This document shows positions 6,953 to 11,790 of a stretch of DNA of 11,790 nucleotides, in pieces. The DNA is from Oscillospiraceae bacterium (GTDB taxonomy: Bacteria > Bacillota > Clostridia > Oscillospirales > Butyricicoccaceae). The DNA is taken from assembly GCA_902797555.1 (NCBI GenBank), contig CADBTM010000201.1:1-11790 (forward strand), given 5' to 3'. The notes below the pieces were generated by a model, which worked only from the letters and a program-made list of their open reading frames with translations, did not search any database and was not told where the DNA came from. The translations under genes were made by a program, and so were the position numbers. The stretch's first letter is position 1. Every line of letters begins with the position of its first letter.

Positions 6953-7717
6953 TCAGTTTGGGATCTGGCGTCCGGTGTGGTCGATGGTATAGTTTTCCCG
7001 ATAGATCAGCTGGGAAACAGGAACGAAGGTATAGCCCTTGGCGATCAGTCCCTCGATCACCCGGGGCAAGGCTGCGGGGGTGTTTTTTGCCGCGTTGTGA
7101 AACAGGACGATCGACCCCTCCTGTACCCTGTCGAGGACGCGGGAGGCGATCTTTTCCGCGGGCGGATCCTTCCAGTCCAGGCTGTCCACATCCCATTGGA
7201 TGCAATACATGCCGCAGTCCTTTACCGTGGCGATCACCTTGTCGTCATAGTCGCCGTAGGGCGGGCGGAACAGGACGGGACGGACACCGGTGATAGCCTC
7301 GATCTTGTCGTTGCAGGCGTTGAGCTGCGCCCGCATGGCGTCGGGAGTCAGCTTTGGAAAATGAGGATGGTCGTCGGAATGGTTCATGATCTCGTGACCG
7401 GCATCCGCCAGCGCCTGCACCGATTCGGGATAGTTGTCCACCCACTCTCCCACCACGAAAAAGGTGGCGCGGACGCCGTATTTTCCCAAGATGTCGATGA
7501 GCTGCTGGGTGTCCTCATTGCCCCACGCTGCGTCAAAGGTAAGGGAGCAGACCTTATCCCCCTTCTGGACGCTGTAAATGGGAAGCTGCCGGGCAGAGGC
7601 AGATGTCTGGCGAATGCGGGGCGAGATGCACAGCACGCAGATGAGCAAGCCCAGCACGGCCAGCAGGCAGATCAGCAGGGGGATCTTTTTCTTTCGGACA
7701 AAGGTGCGAAGTTTCAT
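6953..7717 (-). CDS. Membrane-anchored polysaccharide deacetylase (NodB fold)
   Basis: A 254-residue protein with a basic N-terminus (KLRTFVRKKK) and a membrane segment at about 12-31, then a NodB-homology domain outside the cell that should remove N-acetyl groups from peptidoglycan or another cell-wall glycan. Motifs: SLTFDAAWGNEDT (59-70), the metal-binding HSDDH (H113, H117), RPPYGDYDD (151-159), DVDSLDWKDP and LFHN (H207). The first motif reads FDAA instead of FDDG: the base-type aspartate D62 is present but the second aspartate is alanine, as in sporulation-related PdaB-like and other clostridial deacetylases. The ATG at 7717 is chosen for AAGGAGG shortly upstream and because the signal anchor follows. 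A weak -10 (TATCTA) lies within 35 bases of the ribosome binding site. It appears to be a single-gene unit bounded by hairpins. Confidence 0.88.
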   Translation of the reverse strand: MKLRTFVRKKKIPLLICLLAVLGLLICVLCISPRIRQTSASARQLPIYSVQKGDKVCSLTFDAAWGNEDTQQLIDILGKYGVRATFFVVGEWVDNYPESVQALADAGHEIMNHSDDHPHFPKLTPDAMRAQLNACNDKIEAITGVRPVLFRPPYGDYDDKVIATVKDCGMYCIQWDVDSLDWKDPPAEKIASRVLDRVQEGSIVLFHNAAKNTPAALPRVIEGLIAKGYTFVPVSQLIYRENYTIDHTGRQIPN

Positions 7718-7775
7718 ACAAGCCCTCCTTATTCTCGGTGGCATATAGATATGCGGGAAGGCGTACTTGCATGCA

Positions 7776-7808
7776 AACATCCCCGCCGGAGTCTCCGGCG
7801 GGGATGTT
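7776..7808 (-). terminator. Strong hairpin closing the cobalamin-riboswitch operon
   Basis: A perfect 14-base inverted repeat, AACATCCCCGCCGG (7776-7789) and CCGGCGGGGATGTT (7795-7808), loop AGTCT. It follows the downstream lipoprotein stop by about 20 bases on the minus strand. The T-run after the stem is short (GTTTGC), so it may be a weak terminator or a 3' RNA-protecting hairpin. Confidence 0.65.
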
Positions 7809-7829
7809 GTAACGATTCGGATAGGGGGT

Positions 7830-8393
7830 TCAGTCGGCCTTTTCCACAGGCTGCGGATCGGAAACCGTGACCTGATGGTCGTACCACTTTTCCTTTTTGC
7901 CCACGATGGCACAGTCAAAGGGCTCGTCCAGATAGGGCACGGGAATGTCAAAGCCATTGACCTCTTCGGTCATGCCGTCGCTGTAGGTGACGGTATCGGT
8001 GGTGGGCTCCAACAGCTCCGCACCATCCTTGACGGCATCCTCGGCAGTGCCCAAAAAGAGATGGACAATGTTTTTGGAGGGCAGGGAGATGTGGACGGTC
8101 ATCTGTCCGTTTTCCACCGTGAGAACGCCTCTGCCCTTGTTCGCCTCATTGACGTGGAACATGGTGCCGCTGGCGTCAAACTTGACGGAATAGGTGCCGT
8201 CAGCCAAGACGGGCTCGGCGGGCGCAGGCTGCGGCTGAACCGTCACCGGAGCGGACTGGGGAACGTCGGACGTCACGGGTGCCGGCGCTGCCGACTGGGG
8301 CACGTCGGGGGTCGCCGTCTTTCCTCCACAGGCGGCGCACAGCACACACAGGGATGCTGCAAGCAGCAGGATCGCAAGATATCGTTTCATCAT
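7830..8393 (-). CDS. Lipoprotein with a β-rich NEAT-like / iron-transport-associated domain
   Basis: A 187-residue predicted surface lipoprotein. The signal peptide MMKRYLAILLLAASLCVLCAAC gives a lipid-anchored C22 (the -3 residue is Cys, slightly unusual). A Pro/Ala/Gln/Val-rich spacer (about 24-63) holds two imperfect copies of the unit DVPQSA.. before a compact domain (about 64-180): DGTYSVKFDASG, MFHVNEANKGRGVLTVENGQ, MTVHISLPSKNIVHLFLG, GFDIPVPYLDEPFDCAIVGKK and WYDHQVTVSDP. The alternating pattern and the DGTYSV...LTVENG...IPVP layout resemble the NEAT-like 'iron transport-associated' domains of clostridial surface proteins. This is pattern memory, not a database result. The start lies 9 bases after the tandem chelatase stop, whose TAA overlaps the AAGG binding site, so the gene is probably co-transcribed under the cobalamin riboswitch. 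The ligand (haem, corrinoid or other tetrapyrrole) is not determined. Confidence 0.7.
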   Translation of the reverse strand: MMKRYLAILLLAASLCVLCAACGGKTATPDVPQSAAPAPVTSDVPQSAPVTVQPQPAPAEPVLADGTYSVKFDASGTMFHVNEANKGRGVLTVENGQMTVHISLPSKNIVHLFLGTAEDAVKDGAELLEPTTDTVTYSDGMTEEVNGFDIPVPYLDEPFDCAIVGKKEKWYDHQVTVSDPQPVEKAD

Positions 8394-8402
8394 ATTCTTG
8401 CC

Positions 8403-9458
8403 TTACGCAATGGTGTCGATGGCAGTCTTGGCATGGGCGATGTAGAGCTGCTGCACGGCCTCGATACGGCCCAGACCGGCGATTTGGGTCTGAATCTCAT
8501 CAAACTTGCCGCTGGCGGTAAACATGCTCACCCAGGAATCCTCGTCCTCACCGGCCATATCATTGTTGGCATGGTCACCGGCAACCACCATCAGCGGGCG
8601 AAGGACAACGGTCTTGTAACCGGCCTCGGCAACCTTTTCGATGATGTTCTCGCAGGCGGTCTCTTCGGGCTCGCCCTCCACGGTGCCGATAAAGACGTTC
8701 TTATAGCCCAGATGCTCCATCTGGGTCTGCATCTGAGAATAGGAGATCTTGGCGGTGTGGGAGGTGCCGTGTCCCATAAAGACGAAGGCAACGCCGGCGT
8801 CCTCGGCCTTTTGCAGACTGGCAAAGCCGGCCTCGGCAACGGCCTCCTCGGTGATGGCCATGGCGACGGTCTTCTTGTCCGCATTGATGGAAGCGGCGTT
8901 TTCACCGACCTCACCCAGCAGGGGCTCGGCGATGACGACGTTCTGGAAGAAATCCTTGTAGGCTTCCACAGCGTCAAACAGCTCGTCATACTCGGCGCCG
9001 TGCATCAGATGGGTGGGCTGGATCACCAGATTCTTGACGCCGTTGGCGACAGCGCGCTGAAGCGCCTGCTCCACGTTGTCGATCTTCTCGCCGTCTCTGG
9101 CCTGAATGTGGTTGATGATGATCTGAGCGGTAAAGGCGCGGCGGACAGACCAGTCGGGATAGGCCTCCTGCAGCGCGTCCTCGATGCCCTTGATGTCCTC
9201 GGCGCGGCTGCCGTTGAAGGAAGTGCCGAAGCTGACCACCAGAAGCTCGTTTTCGCCGATGTCGTCGCCGTTTCTGGGATCATCCAGAGAGGCGTCGCCG
9301 GTGTCACGGCCGAAATAATCGGGATCGGCTTCCTCGCCCTCTACCAGAGCCTGCGCGGCGCGGCTGAGGGAGTCCCAACCCGCCTTGGCAGCGGCGATCT
9401 GGGCGTCGGTTTCTTCCGTCCACTCCTGAACGTAAATGGCGTCGATGAGGGCGGCCAC
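8403..9458 (-). repeat. Second unit of the in-gene direct repeat
   Basis: This is the downstream copy of a 1062-base unit inside the chelatase gene, beginning at VAALIDAIY and ending at the stop codon. All matching motifs are exactly 354 codons from those of the first unit, with no insertion between them. In the 60 bases 8521-8580 against 9583-9642 I count 52 identities, and all eight differences are synonymous, since the peptide is the same. Confidence 0.9.
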
Positions 9459-10673
9459 TTCATCGGCGGCGTACTGGTTAATGATGGCGCCGGAGTGGGC
9501 AACATACAGACGCTGCACAGCGGTGATGCGGCCGAGGCCGGCGATCTGGGTCTGCACCTCGTCAAACTTGCCGCTGGCGCGGAACATGCTCACCCAGGAA
9601 TCCTCATCTTCGCCGGCCATGTCGTTGTTGGCGTGATCGCCGGCAACCACCATCAGCGGGCGGAGCACGACGGTCTTGTAACCGGCGGCGGCAACCTTTT
9701 CGATGACAGCCTCGCAGGCGGTGTCCTCAGGCTCGCCCTCCACGGTACCGATAAAGACGTTGTTATAGCCCAGAGCGTTCATCTGTGCCTGCATCTGGGA
9801 ATAGGAGACCTTGGCGGTGTGGGAAGTGCCGTGTCCCATAAAGACGTAGGCAACGCCCTGCTGCTCGGCGCGGGCAAGAGAGGAATAGCCGGACTCCTTG
9901 ACGGCAGCCGCAGTGATGGCGGCAGCCACGGTGGCCTTGTCCTCATTGATGGCAGAGGCGTCAGAACCGACCTCGCCCAGCAGAGGCTCGGCGATGGCGA
10001 CAGTCTCAAAGGAGCTCTCGTACTTTTCCACGGCTTCCACCAGCTCGTCGTACTCTGCGCCGTGCATCAGATGGGTGGGCTGAACCACCAGGTTTTTTAC
10101 GCCATTGGCGACGGCACGCTGGAGCGCCTGCTCCATATTGTCGATCTTTTCGCCGTCTCTGGCCTGCACGTGGTTGATGATGATCTGGGCGGTGAAGGCG
10201 CGGCGGACAGACCAGTCGGGATAGGCCTTCTGCAGCGCATCCTCGATGCCCTTGATGTCCTCGGCACGGCTGCCGTTGAAGGACGTACCGAAGCTGACCA
10301 CCAGCAGCTCGTTTTCGCCGATGCCGTCGTCGTTTCTGGGATCATCCAGAGCGGCGCTGCCGGTGTTGCGGCCGAAATAATCGGGATCGGCCTCTTCGCC
10401 CTCCACCAGCTCCTTCTGAGCGTCGGTCAGGGCATCCCAGCCGGCCTTTGCGGCGGCGATCTGGGCGTCGGTCTGCTCCGTCCATTCCTGAACGTAGATG
10501 GCGTCGATCAGCGCGGCCACCTTATCGGCCTCGGCCTGATCGTCCACCACGGGGGTGCTGGGCTCGGAAGGCTGCGTGGGCTGGGGCTGCGCGGGCGTAT
10601 TGCCGCAGGCAGCCAGCGCGAACAGCATGCTCAGCGCCAGCGCAAGGGAAAGAAACTTGGTTGCGGTTTTCAT
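8403..10673 (-). CDS. Secreted lipoprotein with two tandem CbiK-type cobaltochelatase domains
   Basis: 756 residues. The signal peptide ends in a canonical lipobox LAAC (C23), followed by a Pro/Gln/Thr linker, then two copies of one unit: a helical spacer (VAALIDAIYVQEWTE...) of about 45 residues, DPDYFGR.TG...DDPRN, and a CbiK-type class II chelatase domain (about 121-397 and 475-750). CbiK inserts Co2+ into sirohydrochlorin in anaerobic B12 synthesis. The expected metal/catalytic residues occur in both copies: His of FMGHGTSH (281, 635), Glu of TVEGEP (312, 666) and His of GDHANND (347, 701). QPTHLMHGAEYD is also kept twice. The ATG at 10673 follows AGGAGG; the longer frame reads through the riboswitch terminator. 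The protein is controlled by a cobalamin riboswitch and followed by another lipoprotein gene. Being extracytoplasmic, it is unlikely to serve ordinary B12 synthesis. A role in surface metal or tetrapyrrole handling, as with periplasmic CbiK of Desulfovibrio, is inference. Confidence 0.9.
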   Translation of the reverse strand: MKTATKFLSLALALSMLFALAACGNTPAQPQPTQPSEPSTPVVDDQAEADKVAALIDAIYVQEWTEQTDAQIAAAKAGWDALTDAQKELVEGEEADPDYFGRNTGSAALDDPRNDDGIGENELLVVSFGTSFNGSRAEDIKGIEDALQKAYPDWSVRRAFTAQIIINHVQARDGEKIDNMEQALQRAVANGVKNLVVQPTHLMHGAEYDELVEAVEKYESSFETVAIAEPLLGEVGSDASAINEDKATVAAAITAAAVKESGYSSLARAEQQGVAYVFMGHGTSHTAKVSYSQMQAQMNALGYNNVFIGTVEGEPEDTACEAVIEKVAAAGYKTVVLRPLMVVAGDHANNDMAGEDEDSWVSMFRASGKFDEVQTQIAGLGRITAVQRLYVAHSGAIINQYAADEVAALIDAIYVQEWTEETDAQIAAAKAGWDSLSRAAQALVEGEEADPDYFGRDTGDASLDDPRNGDDIGENELLVVSFGTSFNGSRAEDIKGIEDALQEAYPDWSVRRAFTAQIIINHIQARDGEKIDNVEQALQRAVANGVKNLVIQPTHLMHGAEYDELFDAVEAYKDFFQNVVIAEPLLGEVGENAASINADKKTVAMAITEEAVAEAGFASLQKAEDAGVAFVFMGHGTSHTAKISYSQMQTQMEHLGYKNVFIGTVEGEPEETACENIIEKVAEAGYKTVVLRPLMVVAGDHANNDMAGEDEDSWVSMFTASGKFDEIQTQIAGLGRIEAVQQLYIAHAKTAIDTIA
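9459..10520 (-). repeat. First unit of the in-gene direct repeat
   Basis: Upstream copy of the 1062-base direct repeat, spanning the helical spacer and first chelatase domain. The start is placed at VAALIDAIY, the first block shared with the second unit; the true duplication edge could lie elsewhere in the spacer. Confidence 0.9.
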
Positions 10674-10725
10674 GTTGCTACCTCCTCGTAGCTCTCTATA
10701 GTTTTCCCGATGGCGGGATTGAGAG

Positions 10726-10760
10726 ACAAACAAAAACGCGGGAGAACATGCTCTCCCGCG
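10726..10760 (-). terminator. Riboswitch expression-platform terminator
   Basis: On the minus strand CGCGGGAGA (10760-10752), loop GCATGT, TCTCCCGCG (10745-10737), then TTTTTGTTTGTC. It sits between the cobalamin aptamer and the chelatase ribosome binding site. A segment just after the aptamer, ATGCTCCCGG (10808-10799), can pair with the 5' arm and loop of this hairpin (AUGCU and CCCG, with a two-base bulge), giving a plausible antiterminator. Confidence 0.85.
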
Positions 10761-10822
10761 GCCGTTTTTCCGCAAAGAAAAAAGATATGACTCCAAAACC
10801 GGGAGCATAACCCTGTTACCCT

Positions 10823-10998
10823 GCGAGCAGTTCTCCTGACTTGCGCATCTTCAACCTCACGCGGCCTTCTCGGGGGATCCCAATGGCCTACTTTCGTGCT
10901 GCGTGCGATCTCCGCGCTTACAGTGGCGGCACCGTTCCGGATTTGCACCGGATTCTCTATTCTTCCCCCACCCCATTGCAGAGGCAAGGGACACTCGC
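10823..10998 (-). promoter_or_regulatory. Cobalamin riboswitch (aptamer)
   Basis: Read on the minus strand, conserved B12-box sequence elements appear in order: GAATCCGGTGCAAATCCGG (10955-10937), the core GCCGCCACTGTAAGC (about 10932-10916), and near the 3' end AAGTCAGGAGAACTGC (10842-10827), the diagnostic AGUCAGGAGACCUGCC-like element. The ends can close as a P1 helix, GCGAG (10998-10994) with CTCGC (10827-10823). It lies in the leader between a good promoter and an intrinsic terminator upstream of the secreted tandem chelatase. The expected behaviour is premature termination when cobalamin is bound, so the operon is made when B12 is scarce. Confidence 0.92.
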
Positions 10999-11028
10999 GG
11001 CAAATATGTAGTTAATCAAACACTTCTT

Positions 11029-11057
11029 ATCATACTGTATTTCCTATGGAAAGTCAA
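11029..11057 (-). promoter_or_regulatory. Sigma-A promoter of the riboswitch operon
   Basis: Minus strand TTGACT (11057-11052), 17-base spacer, TATGAT (11034-11029). Transcription would start near 11022, about 25 bases before the aptamer, giving a leader of roughly 350 bases. Confidence 0.75.
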
Positions 11058-11128
11058 GGGATTTTCAGAAAAGAGTCGAATCCGGGAAAAAGAATCCGGC
11101 CTTTGATACAAAACTGCCTCCTTCCCCG

Positions 11129-11157
11129 TTGACTTTTGGCGAAAAGCCCGTCATAAT
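11129..11157 (+). promoter_or_regulatory. Sigma-A promoter of the divergent transporter genes
   Basis: TTGACT (11129-11134), 17-base spacer, CATAAT (11152-11157), 43 bases before the ATG of the small lipoprotein. The 71 bases between this and the minus-strand promoter show no obvious operator palindrome and no riboswitch. The whole gene-free stretch 10674-11200 is therefore accounted for by leader, riboswitch, terminator and two promoters. Confidence 0.7.
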
Positions 11158-11200
11158 GAGGGTTGGCAAGTCAAAAAATAAACGATAAACGGAGAAACCT

Positions 11201-11614
11201 ATGAAAAAAACATGTTCCCTTTTGCTGGCCGTTTTGCTCCTTATGCTGGGCTGTGCCTGCGGAAAAAGCAACAAACCGATCACTGCCGCCGAGCTTGCGC
11301 CGGGAGATTATACCGCCGAGGTCACTCTCACAGGCGGCACGGGCAAGGCCACCGTCTCCTCCCCTGCCGCCCTCACCGTCACCCCGGAGGGGATCACCGC
11401 CGTCATCCGGTGGAGCAGCGCAAACTATGACTATATGGTGGTGAACGGAGAAAGATACCTTCCCGTCACCGTCGATCCCGTTTCGGTGTTTGAGATCCCG
11501 GTGGAAGGGCTGAACATGCCCCTCACCGTCATTGCCGACACGGTGGCCATGAGCACCCCCCACGAGATCGAATACACCCTGACCTTTGACGGCGCGACCC
11601 TGGCAAAACGATGA
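11201..11614 (+). CDS. Small lipoprotein of the iron/tetrapyrrole transporter-associated type
   Basis: A 137-residue predicted lipoprotein: signal peptide with C18 in the lipobox region MLGC, then one β-rich domain. The visible pattern is APGDYTAEVTLTGGTGKATV, AALTVTPEGITAVIRWSSAN, YDYMVVNGERYLPV, SVFEIPVEGLNMPLTVIADT and MSTPHEIEYTLTFDG. The DYTAEV...LTV..G...FEIPV layout parallels the domain of the lipoprotein at 7830-8393, though the two are not closely alike, and the Y-rich strand YDYMVV...RY recalls the tyrosine strand of haem-binding NEAT domains. GGAG lies six bases before the ATG. The stop overlaps the next start as ATGA, so it is coupled to the solute-binding protein. It probably binds or hands over ligand at the cell surface; the ligand is not known. 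Confidence 0.7.
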   Translation: MKKTCSLLLAVLLLMLGCACGKSNKPITAAELAPGDYTAEVTLTGGTGKATVSSPAALTVTPEGITAVIRWSSANYDYMVVNGERYLPVTVDPVSVFEIPVEGLNMPLTVIADTVAMSTPHEIEYTLTFDGATLAKR

Positions 11615-11790
11615 GCAGAAGAATTCGTTTGCTGTGCCTGCTGCTTGCAGTGCTGTTGGTGCTGCCTTCCTGCGGCGGGACGGGCGCGGACGCCGGCACC
11701 TCCGCTCTGTCGTGGAAAAAGATGGAGCCCACCTCCCGCATGGAGCTGGAATATGCCGCCGAGTTTTCGGTGGACTATTATGACGGGGGG
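11611..11790 (+). CDS. ABC-transporter solute-binding lipoprotein, N-terminal part (partial)
   Basis: The first 60 residues are visible; the gene runs off the window. MSRRIRLLCLLLAVLLVLPSC is a lipoprotein signal with C21, followed by a short Gly/Ala/Thr spacer and WKKMEPTSRMELEYAAEFSVDYYDGG. The pattern MELEYAEFSVDYYDGG resembles the beginning of the mature domain of iron-siderophore/cobalamin type (FepB/BtuF-like) binding proteins in Clostridia, where the segment precedes the first strand. The ATG overlaps the previous stop (ATGA). Permease and ATPase genes would be expected just beyond the right edge. The family call rests on a short stretch plus context. Confidence 0.6.
   Translation, partial: MSRRIRLLCLLLAVLLVLPSCGGTGADAGTSALSWKKMEPTSRMELEYAAEFSVDYYDGG

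Noticed and set aside
7720..7775. Promoter for the polysaccharide deacetylase (TTGCAT with CATATC or TATCTA)
   Set aside because: Spacing and hexamers do not match well at the same time, and a sporulation sigma site could not be fitted either. It is mentioned in the gene entry only.
7767..10691. Plus-strand open frame of 974 codons with internal repeats
   Set aside because: It is antisense to the tandem chelatase gene. Its repeats mirror the in-gene duplication and it has no ribosome binding site or recognisable domain.
10674..10808. N-terminal extension of the chelatase gene to an ATG at 10808
   Set aside because: It would translate the riboswitch terminator and bury the lipoprotein signal peptide. 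The ATG at 10673 has AGGAGG and starts directly with the signal sequence.
11158..11200. Second riboswitch or Fur-type operator before the divergent lipoprotein gene
   Set aside because: The leader is only about 40 bases and shows no conserved aptamer element or convincing inverted repeat.

Overview
The window looks like chromosomal DNA from a GC-rich Gram-positive anaerobe of the Clostridia, probably an Oscillospiraceae-type gut bacterium. That placement is inferred from the strong AGGAGG-type ribosome binding sites, lipobox signal peptides, a Clostridia-style secreted CbiK protein under a cobalamin riboswitch, and a YhaM homologue. No rRNA, tRNA, insertion sequence, CRISPR array or phage gene was seen.

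Layout. Positions 1-215 (+) hold the C-terminal end of an unrecognised membrane protein, closed by a bidirectional hairpin terminator (226-280). Minus-strand operon A (2100 to 339) encodes a RimJ/RimL-like GNAT acetyltransferase, a class I SAM methyltransferase interrupted by one in-frame TGA, and 3-methyladenine DNA glycosylase I (tag). It has a clear promoter, and back-to-back with that promoter a plus-strand promoter drives a roughly 190-nt unit ending in a second bidirectional terminator (2361-2388). Minus-strand operon B (6864 to 2392) encodes a nitroreductase-like flavoprotein, a YhaM-type OB-fold/HD exoribonuclease, a UvrD/PcrA-like helicase and a creatininase-family amidohydrolase, with short gaps and a TAATG stop-start overlap. 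A polysaccharide deacetylase (7717-6953) follows as a separate unit with its own terminator.

The most interesting part is the right end. A minus-strand promoter, a cobalamin riboswitch (about 10998-10823) and an intrinsic terminator precede a 756-residue lipoprotein made of two tandem CbiK-type cobaltochelatase domains, each with a short helical linker. A second lipoprotein follows 9 bases downstream and is probably co-transcribed. Divergently, on the plus strand, a small lipoprotein of the kind found next to iron/tetrapyrrole transporters overlaps by ATGA the start of an apparent ABC-transporter solute-binding lipoprotein that runs off the window.

Taken together, the right end reads as a B12-controlled, cell-surface metal or tetrapyrrole acquisition locus in which chelatase chemistry is placed outside the membrane. 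The pieces are individually recognisable. The combined function is inference.
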